Source of the DNA: Mucilaginibacter rubeus
GTDB lineage: Bacteria > Bacteroidota > Bacteroidia > Sphingobacteriales > Sphingobacteriaceae
DNA: 64,000 nucleotides
Direction: 5' to 3'
Assembly: GCF_014643835.1 (NCBI RefSeq)
Contig: NZ_BMKD01000003.1
Location: 682,001-746,000 of the forward strand
The notes beneath the pieces were generated by a model. The model was not told the DNA's origin. It was given only the letters and a program-made list of their open reading frames with translations, and made no database searches. Shown piece by piece: positions 8,448 to 17,592 of the stretch. Position 1 is the stretch's first letter; each line of letters begins with the position of its first letter. A program made the translations under genes and the position numbers.

Positions 8448-9149
8448 ATGGAAAAGATCTCACCGGGGCAAATACATTTGGCCGACCAAAGAGGTTTCAC
8501 GAAAACCCACACCTTGAGGCGTTACAGCAGTTTTAACTATGGTAACTACTTTAATGAGCATCGTAAACCCTTTGGCCGGTTGGAGGTATGGAATGATGAA
8601 ATGCTGGCGGGCGGCAGTTCGATTGATGTCGCCGTCGAAAACTCCGGCTGGTTTGTTTTGATGCCGGTTACAGGTGAAGTGCTACTAAAAAGGGTAAACG
8701 GAGATATCCGCCTGATTGATGTTGGAGAGCTGTTTGTAGGTTATGCTGTTGCCGGTGAGCGTCTTGAATTAACTAATCTTTATAAAAGCGATTGGATCAA
8801 TTACATTTATTTTCAGTTAAAAGATGATGAGGTTATAGATCTACCGCGCGACGCCGTTTTTAAATTTGATATTACCAACAGACAAAATGAACTGATCGAC
8901 CTGGTCCCCACCAGCGGAATGCATCCGTTTCGATTGCATGCAGGGGTATTTGGCGGGAGGGCTGATGCGCTTTATCAACTTCAAAACAATAAATCGTTAT
9001 TTTACGCATTTGTGCTTGCCGGGGCTTTTGAGCTGCAGGGCCGCCTGATGCACGAGCGTGACGGATTGGCGTTATGGCAGTTGGAAGAGGCTGACATGGA
9101 AGCGTTAAGCAATAACGCGGTGATTGCGATATTGGAAATATTAAAATAA
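8448..9149 (+). CDS. Pirin-like (YhaK-type) bicupin protein
   Basis: The 233-residue sequence follows the order of YhaK/pirin-like proteins. An opening segment (RRYSSFNYGNYFNEHRKPFG, then RLEVWNDEMLAGGSSIDV) leads into a first cupin barrel, and a second barrel runs from HAGVFGGRADALYQL to the C terminus (LAGAFELQGRLMHERDGLAL). The metal-ligand histidines of true pirins (HPH/HxH in the first barrel) are not evident, so quercetinase activity is unlikely and a sensing or structural role is possible. It forms a two-gene unit with the preceding uncharacterised gene. Confidence 0.6.
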   Translation: MEKISPGQIHLADQRGFTKTHTLRRYSSFNYGNYFNEHRKPFGRLEVWNDEMLAGGSSIDVAVENSGWFVLMPVTGEVLLKRVNGDIRLIDVGELFVGYAVAGERLELTNLYKSDWINYIYFQLKDDEVIDLPRDAVFKFDITNRQNELIDLVPTSGMHPFRLHAGVFGGRADALYQLQNNKSLFYAFVLAGAFELQGRLMHERDGLALWQLEEADMEALSNNAVIAILEILK

Positions 9150-9208
9150 ATCACCTGTTGTAGAGACGCATTATTGACACTTTCTGTAATATGCAGCCAA
9201 CCCCTTAC

Positions 9209-9242
9209 AAAAAGGGTACCTCATTAATTTACCGAGGTACCC
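9209..9242 (-). terminator. Intrinsic terminator of the SDR gene
   Basis: A perfect 9-bp stem, GGGTACCTC (9214-9222) with GAGGTACCC (9234-9242), is followed on the minus strand by TTTTT (9213-9209). It lies just after the stop of the minus-strand SDR gene and in the gap between convergent genes, so it may also stop plus-strand transcription less efficiently. Confidence 0.8.
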
Positions 9243-9264
9243 GACTAATCAAGATGTTTTCCAT

Positions 9265-10029
9265 TTAAATTGCCATACCACCCGATGCTTCAATACGCTG
9301 GCCATTAACCCAACGCGCATCGTCGGTGCAAAGAAAAGCTACTACGCCGCCGATATCTTCCGCAACGCCCGGCCTGCCCAATGCAGTTATGCTGCTTACC
9401 ATTTTTTGGGTTTCTTCGCTGTTGCGTAAATGGCCGCCGCCAAAATCGGTCATGATGGCGCCGGGGGCAACCACATTGGCTCTGATACCTCTTCCGCCAA
9501 GTTCTTTAGCCAGATAACGGGTGAAAATTTCTACCGCACCTTTCATAGACGCATAGGCCGAAGAACGCGGAACCGATACCCGCGTCAACCCGGATGATAC
9601 GTTGACAATCCCACCGCCATCGGCCATCAACGGGATCAGTTTTTGAGTTAAAAAGTATACACCTTTAAAGTGCACGTTCAACAAATCATCAAAGAATTCC
9701 TCGGTAACATCGCTGATGGCGCTGTAACCGCCTTGTCCCGCATTATTAATTAAAAAGTCGATATGATCGGTTCCAAATTTATCCGTCAAAACTTCACGCA
9801 GTTTTTCGGTAAATGCATCAAAGCTTTTAATTACTCCGGTATTGAGTTGCAATGCTGCTGCCTTTGCGCCGCTTTGTTCTGCAAGGTTAACTACCTTGGC
9901 TGCCTCCTCTGCATTGGTATTGTAGCTTATAATAACATCTATTCCTTTTTCGGCAAGTCTTAAGGCCATGTCCCGGCCTAAGCCACGGCTGCCGCCGGTT
10001 ACCACGGCAATTTTATTTCTGTTTTCCAT
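9265..10029 (-). CDS. Short-chain dehydrogenase/reductase (SDR)
   Basis: A 254-residue classical SDR. The NAD(P)-binding motif is TGGSRGLG (residues 11-18), the NNAG motif is at 95-98, and the catalytic Ser-Tyr-Lys set is S145/S146, Y159 and K163 (YASMK). The C-terminal ARWVNGQRIEASGG is typical of FabG-like members. The substrate cannot be assigned. It is a single gene with its own terminator downstream, and its start faces 107 bases of spacer before the stop of the upstream nitrilase-family gene. Confidence 0.92.
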   Translation of the reverse strand: MENRNKIAVVTGGSRGLGRDMALRLAEKGIDVIISYNTNAEEAAKVVNLAEQSGAKAAALQLNTGVIKSFDAFTEKLREVLTDKFGTDHIDFLINNAGQGGYSAISDVTEEFFDDLLNVHFKGVYFLTQKLIPLMADGGGIVNVSSGLTRVSVPRSSAYASMKGAVEIFTRYLAKELGGRGIRANVVAPGAIMTDFGGGHLRNSEETQKMVSSITALGRPGVAEDIGGVVAFLCTDDARWVNGQRIEASGGMAI

Positions 10030-10136
10030 TTTCTTTTTTGTTTTGATACAAAAGTAAAACAGATGGGAGGGGAGTCGTTTTAATAAATCAATCCATTATT
10101 TACAAAATTCAAATAATGGTTAAAATATCGGCGCCT

Positions 10137-10928
10137 TTAATAATCGTACAACTGTGGTTTAAATCTTTTAGCCAGGTAGCCAGTAGCTTTTTCTAAATCG
10201 ATATCAGCTATAATTACGCCAGTTGTGCCGTAAGCCTGGTAAACTAAACAGGTGCCATCCGGTGCTATAACTGAGCTTGCCGATTCGGGGTAAAGCGAAC
10301 CATAATTGGAACTGGCAAAATAGATGGTGTTTTCCAGCGCCCGCATCATCATCGCCTTTTCGTAATAAGGGTTGGTCATGCTACCCCACTCGGTAAGCAG
10401 CACGCCTTCGGTATTACTGCCCGAAAAATGCGGGTGGAAAACGATGTGCGCGCCATTACGCGCCGCCCATCTTACCGATTCGGGATAACGGAACCCTTCG
10501 TGGCAAATGGTAACGCCAAATTTTAAGCCATTTACCTCGAAAATATTTCGTTGTGTGCCCGGCACCCAAATGGCGTCTTCCGATGGGTCTAATTGGTTTT
10601 TAGTTTGATATCCAAGTACCTTGCCGGTTTGGGATATCACATGTGCAATGTTTAAAAGCCCGTCTTCGCTGTACCAATCCATAGGCATAATTACCGCTAT
10701 ATTATTTTCGGCGGCAATCTTGCATACTTCATCCAGCGCCGATTGCAGTATCTCCGGCGATGTTGGCTCCGGATCGGCTATCATACCCGGATATCCAGGT
10801 ATATATGATTCAGGGAAACAGATAACCTCTGCCTGTTGTGACGCTGCATCTTTAATCAGCTTTTCGGCTTGTTGCAGACCGTCATTAATTGATTTCGGAA
10901 AAGGCGGAGTAGCAATGGCTATTTTCAT
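10137..10928 (-). CDS. Carbon-nitrogen hydrolase (nitrilase superfamily)
   Basis: A 263-residue cytosolic member of the nitrilase/amidase superfamily. The catalytic triad is E40 (CFPES), K110 (QTKNQL) and C142 (TICHEGFRYPE). These enzymes hydrolyse amides, nitriles or carbamoyl compounds, and the pattern fits omega-amidase/carbamoylase-type branches more than true nitrilases. Its start is divergent from the alcohol dehydrogenase gene across about 190 bases, so the two may share a regulatory region. Confidence 0.88.
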   Translation of the reverse strand: MKIAIATPPFPKSINDGLQQAEKLIKDAASQQAEVICFPESYIPGYPGMIADPEPTSPEILQSALDEVCKIAAENNIAVIMPMDWYSEDGLLNIAHVISQTGKVLGYQTKNQLDPSEDAIWVPGTQRNIFEVNGLKFGVTICHEGFRYPESVRWAARNGAHIVFHPHFSGSNTEGVLLTEWGSMTNPYYEKAMMMRALENTIYFASSNYGSLYPESASSVIAPDGTCLVYQAYGTTGVIIADIDLEKATGYLAKRFKPQLYDY

Positions 10929-11117
10929 GCGGTGTTAATCTGTATGCTAAATTAAATGATTGCTTTTATCTGTGGTTAATATTTATCCCCTCATGTGTCA
11001 CTTTTTTATTTCAACCCATACTTGGCCGATATTTATAAAATTATCATTGTACATTTGTTATGGAGATCCTTTCCAGACTCAATAAATCATCATTCACACT
11101 ACTTAACGTTTACTACT

Positions 11118-12161
11118 ATGATTGAAACTAAAGCGTATGCCGCGCAAGATGAAAACACACCGCTTGCCCCCTGGACTTTTGAGAGGCGCGAAGTGGGTGC
11201 TCATGACGTGCAGTTTGATATTTTGTACTGTGGCGTTTGCCACTCCGATTTGCACCAGATCAAAAACGACTGGTTCCCCGGCATTTTTCCTATGGTGCCC
11301 GGACATGAAATTGTTGGCCGCGTAGTTAAAGTTGGCGAGCATGTAAAAGGTTTTAAAGTTGGCGACCTTGCCGCTACCGGCTGTTTGGTTGACTCATGTC
11401 GTACATGCGAAAACTGTAAACGCGACCTTGAGCAATATTGCCTCAATGGCAACTCCCAAACTTATAATGGCCTTGAACAGGATCATAAAACACCTACTTA
11501 TGGTGGTTACTCAAACACCATTGTTGTTAATGAGGATTTTGTGCTGCACCTTAAGGAAGGCGTTGATCTGGCCGCCGTTGCCCCGTTGTTATGCGCCGGC
11601 ATTACAACCTACTCGCCGCTAAGGCACTGGAAAGTTGGCAAAGGCCATAAGCTTGCCGTGCTTGGCTTAGGCGGCTTAGGCCACATGGCTGTTAAATTTG
11701 GTGTTGCCTTTGGTGCCGATGTTACCGTATTAAGTACATCGCCTAAGAAAGAAGAAGACGCTAAAAAATTAGGCGCTCACCATTTTGTGGTAACTACCGA
11801 TCCAAAACAGGTTGAAGCAGCTAAAAACTCCTTCGATTTTATTTTGGATACCGTATCGGCCGAGCATGACTTTAACATGTACCTGTCGTTATTACGTACC
11901 GATGGCGTTCATATCTGTGTAGGCGTACCGCCTAAACCAGCTCAGATTGCTGCTTTCAGCTTATTGGGCGGCCGTAAAAGCTTAGCCGGTTCAGGAATTG
12001 GCGGTATTAAAGAAACCCAGGAGATGCTTGATTTCTGTGCCGAAAATAACATTGTTTCGGATATTGAAATGATTGATATCAAGGATATTCACACCGCTTA
12101 TGACCGTATGGAAAAAGGCGATGTGCGTTACCGGTTTGTAATTGATATGGCTACGTTGTAA
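11118..12161 (+). CDS. Zinc-dependent NAD(P)-dependent alcohol dehydrogenase, YahK-like
   Basis: From the ATG at 11118 (MIETKAYAAQD) the product is 347 residues, the normal length of cinnamyl-alcohol-dehydrogenase-like MDR enzymes; the 41 extra codons upstream are unconserved. Catalytic zinc ligands lie in LYCGVCHSDLHQ and VPGHEIVG. The structural zinc is bound by the four cysteines of DSCRTCENCKRDLEQYC. The Rossmann motif is LGLGGLGHMAVK. It likely reduces aldehydes with NADPH. TACATTTG at 11050-11057 resembles a -7 element, but the nearest TTG upstream is 25 bases away, longer than usual. Confidence 0.92.
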   Translation: MIETKAYAAQDENTPLAPWTFERREVGAHDVQFDILYCGVCHSDLHQIKNDWFPGIFPMVPGHEIVGRVVKVGEHVKGFKVGDLAATGCLVDSCRTCENCKRDLEQYCLNGNSQTYNGLEQDHKTPTYGGYSNTIVVNEDFVLHLKEGVDLAAVAPLLCAGITTYSPLRHWKVGKGHKLAVLGLGGLGHMAVKFGVAFGADVTVLSTSPKKEEDAKKLGAHHFVVTTDPKQVEAAKNSFDFILDTVSAEHDFNMYLSLLRTDGVHICVGVPPKPAQIAAFSLLGGRKSLAGSGIGGIKETQEMLDFCAENNIVSDIEMIDIKDIHTAYDRMEKGDVRYRFVIDMATL

Positions 12162-12181
12162 AGTAATTTATAATTGATAAC

Positions 12182-12209
12182 AAAGGCCGTGCGGGAGCAT
12201 GGCCTTTTT
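12182..12209 (+). terminator. Intrinsic terminator of the alcohol dehydrogenase gene
   Basis: AAAGGCCGTGC pairs with GCATGGCCTTT (one G-T pair) around a GGGA tetraloop and runs into TTTTT. It lies 20 bases after the stop codon. Confidence 0.85.
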
Positions 12210-12308
12210 ACTATAGTCATATTTACACCCTTTAAAAGTCGCTTTAGCCCCCTGCATACGGTGAAGTACCGGTTTAATTTTGATATATAAAATATAACCA
12301 CTGATATT

Positions 12309-12869
12309 ATGAGAAACTTAGTATTGTTTATGCACATTTCACTTGATGGTATGGTTGCGCGCACTGATGGCGCTATGGACTGGATCAAAGTGAGCAGCGA
12401 GATGTTTGAGTATGCCAACGCCCGCACACAGGTAGCTGACACCGCCCTATATGGCCGTAAAACCTTTGAAATGATGGATGCCTACTGGCCAACAGCAGCC
12501 AATGGGCCAAACCCCTCAAAGCATACTATTGAACACGCTACATGGTATAATAATACACTTAAGTATGTAGTGTCTGAAACTGCTGCCCGGAAAAATACCG
12601 ATAAGATTAAATTTATCAGTGATGATGTAAAGGCGCGGATTTCAGACCTCAAAAAACAGGAGGGCGGCGAGATCATCATGTTTGGCAGCCCCGGCCTTGC
12701 CCGTTATTTGATGCAGGAAGGATTGATTGATGAATTTTGGCTGTTTGTAAACCCGATAGTGCTTGGTGCCGGTATTCCGCTGTTTCCTAATACCGAGATA
12801 AAGCTCAAACTGGCAAAAAGCACCACTTTTGCCGATGGTGTTCTCGGGGTGCATTATATAAAAGAGTAG
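12309..12869 (+). CDS. Dihydrofolate reductase family protein (RibD C-terminal type)
   Basis: A 186-residue protein of the RibD-C/YyaP-YwjB group, a DHFR-like fold. Visible blocks are LVLFMHISLDGMVARTDGAM, ALYGRKTFEMMDAYWP, EGGEIIMFGSPGLARYLMQ, and DEFWLFVNPIVLGAGIPLF near the C terminus. These proteins are annotated as deaminase/reductase-like, but most have no proven substrate. Only the reductase half is present; there is no deaminase domain. TAATTTTG at 12275-12282 fits a -7 element without a convincing -33 partner. Confidence 0.88.
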   Translation: MRNLVLFMHISLDGMVARTDGAMDWIKVSSEMFEYANARTQVADTALYGRKTFEMMDAYWPTAANGPNPSKHTIEHATWYNNTLKYVVSETAARKNTDKIKFISDDVKARISDLKKQEGGEIIMFGSPGLARYLMQEGLIDEFWLFVNPIVLGAGIPLFPNTEIKLKLAKSTTFADGVLGVHYIKE

Positions 12870-12938
12870 TATTTTGCAGGGAGATATCTTACCGTTATAA
12901 AAAAATCTGCAACCTGAGGCAACGCCTTTGCTAAAATG

Positions 12939-12972
12939 GTAGTAATCATTATGTACACAAACATATTACTAC
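12939..12972 (+). promoter_or_regulatory. Inverted repeat abutting a start codon
   Basis: GTAGTAAT (12939-12946) and ATTACTAC (12965-12972) form an 8-bp perfect inverted repeat with an 18-base spacer. The last base immediately precedes the ATG at 12973. It could be an operator or an RNA hairpin limiting translation initiation of the outer-membrane protein; neither is shown. Confidence 0.45.
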
Positions 12973-13509
12973 ATGAAATTACTATCAAAGTTAACAGCAG
13001 CGGCCCTTGTGACAGGAGCACTGTTTTTTTCAAATACGGTAAAAGCGCAAACTACTCCTGCAAATGCGTTCCGTTTAGGTTTAGGAATTGAAACCGGCTT
13101 ACCTACAGGTGTAGCAAAAATTGGCACTACTTTTACCTTAGGTGGTACAGCCCGTTTGCAATATGGTATAAGCAATAGTTTTGCGCTTACTTATACTATG
13201 GGCGGGTATCATTTTTTTCAGAAAGAAAATCCTGCTACGGGTAAACGCTATCCGAGCTATGGCGAAATCCCTATTAAATTCGGTTTCAAAGAGTTTTTTG
13301 TACCAAGTGTATATGTTGCCGGCGAAGCTGGTATCGCTTACGAAAAACTGGAAGAAGGCTGGGGCCCGCACAGGCTTGATCTTTCGCCTGGTATAGGCTG
13401 GGCCAATAAAACCTGGGATGTAAGTGTACGCTATGAAAACTTTTCGGGCGCTAACCAGGATCATTTTGGTATGGTTGGCCTGCGCTTAGCTTACGGATTT
13501 GCTTTATAA
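12973..13509 (+). CDS. Outer-membrane beta-barrel protein
   Basis: A 178-residue precursor with a cleavable signal peptide (MKLLSKLTAAALVTGALFFS, cleavage about AQT at residue 26). The mature part alternates short amphipathic strands (NAFRLGLGIETGLPTG, FALTYTMGGYHFF, SPGIGWANKTWDVSVRYENF) and ends GLRLAYGFAL, with a near-terminal aromatic/hydrophobic strand typical of porin-like barrels. It is the size of an 8-stranded OmpX/OmpW-like barrel. Function is unknown. An intrinsic terminator follows. Confidence 0.8.
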   Translation: MKLLSKLTAAALVTGALFFSNTVKAQTTPANAFRLGLGIETGLPTGVAKIGTTFTLGGTARLQYGISNSFALTYTMGGYHFFQKENPATGKRYPSYGEIPIKFGFKEFFVPSVYVAGEAGIAYEKLEEGWGPHRLDLSPGIGWANKTWDVSVRYENFSGANQDHFGMVGLRLAYGFAL

Positions 13510-13573
13510 TTTCGCACTTAATGTAACTATTAACTAACAGGCCCCGACTCACCCGGGCACGTTAGGTTGGCTG

Positions 13574-13608
13574 ACCCTCTTTCGGTTATTACCGGAGGAG
13601 GGTTTTTG
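13574..13608 (+). terminator. Intrinsic terminator after the barrel gene
   Basis: ACCCTC (13574-13579) pairs with GAGGGT (13598-13603), with inner pairing CGGT/ACCG, followed by TTTTTGTTT. It separates the barrel gene from the five-gene AAA/VWA operon. Confidence 0.75.
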
Positions 13609-13695
13609 TTTATTTTCGGGTTGACAGCTAATTATTTTATCCTGATTTTAGGAACGAGAAACCTAACCCGTTTTTTTTACTAAATATCACAAGTT

Positions 13696-15006
13696 TTGCA
13701 GCTAACAGAAGATCAGATATACGCTCTCGCACCTGATGAAGCTTCAAAAATAGCAGGTCGTGATTTGGCTAACCCGGCCAAATGGGTAAGCAAAGGTATT
13801 AGTGAAGAAGCCCTTTGGGGCGAATGCCAGGGCAGCGGCAGCAAACCTTACCAAACTCAGGTTGATCTTGGCGCTATCGCCTTTAAATGTTCATGCCCCA
13901 GTCGTAAATTTCCATGTAAGCATGGCTTAGGCTTAATGCTTTTATGTGAGAGGGAACCAGGCTTATTTGCCAAATCAACAATGCCTGCCTGGGTAAGCGA
14001 CTGGATAAACAAACGAGCCGAAAAAGAAGAAAAAAAAGTTGAAAAGGCGGCCGAAAAATCTGTAGATGAAAACGCTCAGGCTAAACGTGTACAGGCACGT
14101 GAACAAAAAGTAAGCGCAGGGATAGCCGAGCTAATGGTTTGGATCAAGGATATTGTACGCGGCGGAATTTTAACCATCCCCGAAAAAACGCCGGCTTACT
14201 GGGATAATATGGCCCGCCGTATGGTTGATGCCCAGGCATCGGGATTGGCTGGTATGGTGAGGAACCTTGGCGCTACCAACTTTTGGAACGACGGCTGGCA
14301 AAGTGGCTTTATAGATAAATTACTCCAATTATATTTAATTGCAGAGGGGTACAATAACATTCAAAATATTGACCCGGATTTGCAGCAGGATTTACGCACT
14401 GTCATAGGTTTCACCACCAACCAGGAAGAGCTGCGGGCGCAAACAGGTGTAAGTGATACCTGGCTTGTTATTGGAAAGGAAAGCCGCGATGAGCAGCAAC
14501 TGACCATTGAGCAAAACTGGCTTTACGGTTTAAAAACCAACAGTTATGCGCTGGTGCTGCAATTTACGGTTAAAGGGCAATTCCCGCCGCTTAACTTTTC
14601 GCCGGGGATGTACCTGGATGCTACCCTGGTGTATTTCCCGTCGGCCCTGCCGTATCGTGCTATCGTTAAGGATTATAATATCATAAGGCAAATCGATAAC
14701 GTTAATATAAAAACATTTACAGGCTGGCAGCAAGTTGCCGGTTACGAAACTATACTAAACAGCCGTTTGCCATTTCGCAGTGAAATGCCCCTTGTTATAG
14801 CGTCGCTAACACCGGTTTTCTACCAAAAGCAATGGTGGCTACAGGATAGCGAAGGCTGCCTCTGCAAAATATCAGCAAGTTATACCAACATCTGGCAACT
14901 GATTGCCATAAGCGGAGGCGACCCGGTAAATATGGCCGTCATCGGTAGAGAAAATAAATATCGCCCGATTGGCGTTTGGCATCAAAATAATTACAAAAGT
15001 ATCTGA
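13696..15006 (+). CDS. SWIM zinc-finger protein, first gene of the AAA/VWA operon
   Basis: The 436-residue product starts at a TTG (13696); an in-frame stop lies five codons upstream and no ATG is nearby. A SWIM zinc finger is visible near the N terminus: C65 and C67 in FKCSCPSRKFPCKHGLGLML, with C74 and H76 completing CxCx6CxH. SWIM domains bind nucleic acid or protein. A Lys/Glu-rich helical stretch (about residues 105-135) joins it to a long C-terminal region of unknown fold. Its stop overlaps the next start (TGATG), implying translational coupling. The zinc finger suggests a targeting subunit of the complex; this is inference. Confidence 0.85.
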   Translation: MQLTEDQIYALAPDEASKIAGRDLANPAKWVSKGISEEALWGECQGSGSKPYQTQVDLGAIAFKCSCPSRKFPCKHGLGLMLLCEREPGLFAKSTMPAWVSDWINKRAEKEEKKVEKAAEKSVDENAQAKRVQAREQKVSAGIAELMVWIKDIVRGGILTIPEKTPAYWDNMARRMVDAQASGLAGMVRNLGATNFWNDGWQSGFIDKLLQLYLIAEGYNNIQNIDPDLQQDLRTVIGFTTNQEELRAQTGVSDTWLVIGKESRDEQQLTIEQNWLYGLKTNSYALVLQFTVKGQFPPLNFSPGMYLDATLVYFPSALPYRAIVKDYNIIRQIDNVNIKTFTGWQQVAGYETILNSRLPFRSEMPLVIASLTPVFYQKQWWLQDSEGCLCKISASYTNIWQLIAISGGDPVNMAVIGRENKYRPIGVWHQNNYKSI

Positions 15007-16496
15007 TGAAGGCCTGGGAAAGTATCATAAACACCGCAATGCTGGGTACTGATAAACCTACACCTGCTATTGCTGATTTGCCGGAAGAAGTAGCCCTGAT
15101 CGCTAATGCGATAGAGGCCTCAGCAGGCTTAGATAAAGAAGAACGCTACCTGCAAAAAGCTGCTGTGATCTACAATTACAGGCAATCGGGTTTTATACCA
15201 TTTCAAAAAAATGATCTGCCGGCTAATAAAGCGCTTGCAGAAACAAAACCGTACTGTTCACCCGAAGCTGCCGGGATTTTGAACGCCATATTGGGCGAGG
15301 AGAACGATCAATTACTACAATTGTGGCTAATGCAATGTTGTAAATCAGGGCAATTACTAATGCCTGATGTGTTGCCGGTCGTATTTGAAAAAGCACAAAA
15401 GGAGATGGTATTGCGCAAAGCTGTTATTGAATGCAGCGGTAACAGGGGAGTTTGGCTTAGTAAAATGAACCCTGCGTGGAACTGGTTTACTACTATAGCC
15501 GATGAGGAACTATGGCAAATGGGTACGTCGGCCCAGCGTTCAGAAATATTGAAAAGCTTAAGACTGAATGAGCCCGCCAAAGCTTTAGAATGGCTGCAGC
15601 AAACGTGGGAGCAGGAGAATGCAGCCGGTAAATTGGAATTGCTTAAAGCCATGAAAGTGAATAGTAATGCTAATGACCTGCCATGGTTGGAGGGCTTGCT
15701 CAACGAAAAAGGGCAAAAGGTTAAAGATGAAGCTTTGGCCCTGCTCAAAAGTATTTCTGGTTCGTCGGTTGTTAAACAGTATCAGCAGTTGCTACGTGAA
15801 TCTGTATCGCTAAAAAAAGAAAAGGCCTTATTAGGTTTAACTACTAAAATTTCCATCCAAATAAAACTTCCCGCCGTAGTTGACGAAAGCATCTACAAAT
15901 CGGGCATCGAAAAATTATCGGGGCCTAAAAGTACGGTAACTGACGAAAACTATGTTATTTATCAGCTCATCAGCAGCGTGCCGCCGGCGTTTTGGGAAGA
16001 TCAGTTTGAAGCAACGCCCATTCAGATAGTTGAATATTTTGAAAAATATGCACCTGCTATGGTACCGGCTTTGGCCAATGCGGTGGCAAAGTTTGGGCAA
16101 AAGAATTGGGTGCCGTTTTTTCTCGGGCAAAGTATGTTCTACCCGGATTTTGTTGAAATGCTAAGCGGCAGAGAACAGGAAAAATACCTGCTGAAAGCCT
16201 TGGGCAATGATCCGCAAAATACAATTGCTCAGGCCATCCGCATTAGTGATGAATGGGGCACCGAGTTTGCGGTTTCGGCCTTGCTAAAAATGGCTAACTG
16301 GCCTTACGAATATAATCGTGGTTTTTTTACCCGGTATATCAGCCTGATCCCTGTCGAGGCTTTGAAACATGTCGAAAACATAACATCACAGCAGGTTAAC
16401 CTCCAGCCAACCTGGGACAAAACCCGCAATCACTTAATTAATTTACTCAACTTAAAACAGCAAACGCTTAAAGCCTTTAACGCTAAAAAACTTTAA
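15006..16496 (+). CDS. DUF5691-like helical repeat protein
   Basis: A 496-residue, mostly alpha-helical protein without signal peptide or membrane segment. The opening WESIINTAMLGTDK resembles the family-defining start of DUF5691 proteins, which are encoded beside SWIM and MoxR genes. The middle (EWLQQTWEQENAAGKLELLK, and repeated LL/AL helices) looks HEAT/ARM-like, suited to a scaffold or substrate adaptor. No catalytic motif is visible. It sits between the SWIM gene (one-base overlap) and the AAA ATPase gene (one-base gap). Confidence 0.72.
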   Translation: MKAWESIINTAMLGTDKPTPAIADLPEEVALIANAIEASAGLDKEERYLQKAAVIYNYRQSGFIPFQKNDLPANKALAETKPYCSPEAAGILNAILGEENDQLLQLWLMQCCKSGQLLMPDVLPVVFEKAQKEMVLRKAVIECSGNRGVWLSKMNPAWNWFTTIADEELWQMGTSAQRSEILKSLRLNEPAKALEWLQQTWEQENAAGKLELLKAMKVNSNANDLPWLEGLLNEKGQKVKDEALALLKSISGSSVVKQYQQLLRESVSLKKEKALLGLTTKISIQIKLPAVVDESIYKSGIEKLSGPKSTVTDENYVIYQLISSVPPAFWEDQFEATPIQIVEYFEKYAPAMVPALANAVAKFGQKNWVPFFLGQSMFYPDFVEMLSGREQEKYLLKALGNDPQNTIAQAIRISDEWGTEFAVSALLKMANWPYEYNRGFFTRYISLIPVEALKHVENITSQQVNLQPTWDKTRNHLINLLNLKQQTLKAFNAKKL

Positions 16497-16497
16497 C

Positions 16498-17574
16498 ATG
16501 TCACAGATATTACGTCAGCATGCAGAACAATTATTTGCACACGAACTGGAAGAATTGAAAAAGCAGGACGGTGATAAGCGTCCGGCCAACTGGATACTTT
16601 CTCCTCAATCGGTAGTAACCTACCTGGTTGGCGGAAAGCTGAAGAATGGCTTTGAGGTGTCGCCAAAATATATTGGCAACCGCCGCTTAATGGAAATAGC
16701 GGTAGCTACGCTCACAACAGATCGTGCCCTGTTATTATACGGTTTGCCCGGTACAGCAAAAAGCTGGGTGAGTGAACATTTGGCAGCGGCTGTAAGCGGC
16801 GATTCAACCATGATTATCCAGGGAACAGCCGGTATAAGTGAAGAGGCCATTCGCTACGGCTGGAACTATGCCCGCCTGATAGCACAAGGCCCATCGCCGG
16901 ATGCGCTGGTAGAAACGCCTGTAATGCGCGGGATGAAAGATGGTAAAATAGTTCGTTTAGAAGAGCTAACCCGTATTGGCGCCGACGTGCAGGATACACT
17001 GATCACCATTCTTTCTGAAAAAACACTGCCCGTACCTGAGCTTAATATCGAAGTGCAGGCCGTTAAAGGTTTTAATATCATAGCCACAGCCAATAATCGT
17101 GATAAAGGTGTAAATGAATTATCAAGCGCGTTAAAGCGCCGTTTCAATACCGTTATCCTTCCCTTGCCTGATTCGGTGGAAGAGGAGATAGACATCGTAC
17201 GCCGCCGGGTTGAAAGCTTTGAAAAAGTAATGGAACTGCCGGCCGAACCGCCGGCATTGCAGGAGATCCGCCGGATAGTGACCATCTTCCGTGAACTTCG
17301 TGCAGGCGTTACGCTTGATGGCAAAACCAAGATCAAAGTGCCGTCAGGTACCTTAAGTACTGCCGAAGCTATCTCCGTTGTGAACAGCGGTTTATCAATG
17401 GCTGCCTATTTTGGCGATGGACAATTGAAAGCGGCTGATCTTGCCGCGGGCATCATCGGTTCGGTAATTAAAGACCCGGTGCAGGATAAACTGGTTTGGC
17501 AGGAATACCTGGAAACTGTAGTAAAACCACGTACCGATTGGGCCGACATTTACCGTGCCTGCCGCGATCTGTAA
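16498..17574 (+). CDS. MoxR-type AAA+ ATPase
   Basis: A 358-residue single-module AAA+ ATPase of the MoxR class. Walker A is GLPGTAKS (residues 82-89), with K88 contacting nucleotide. Sensor 1 lies in IATANN (195-200) and the arginine finger in KRRF (213-216). The Walker B position reads IVRLEEL (151-157), with Glu where the usual first Asp stands, a deviation to note. MoxR ATPases act as chaperones that work with VWA partners, and a VWA gene is in this operon. It likely remodels or loads a target using ATP, in a complex with the flanking gene products. Confidence 0.9.
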   Translation: MSQILRQHAEQLFAHELEELKKQDGDKRPANWILSPQSVVTYLVGGKLKNGFEVSPKYIGNRRLMEIAVATLTTDRALLLYGLPGTAKSWVSEHLAAAVSGDSTMIIQGTAGISEEAIRYGWNYARLIAQGPSPDALVETPVMRGMKDGKIVRLEELTRIGADVQDTLITILSEKTLPVPELNIEVQAVKGFNIIATANNRDKGVNELSSALKRRFNTVILPLPDSVEEEIDIVRRRVESFEKVMELPAEPPALQEIRRIVTIFRELRAGVTLDGKTKIKVPSGTLSTAEAISVVNSGLSMAAYFGDGQLKAADLAAGIIGSVIKDPVQDKLVWQEYLETVVKPRTDWADIYRACRDL

Positions 17575-17592
17575 TCAAAAAACCTTAAGCCA

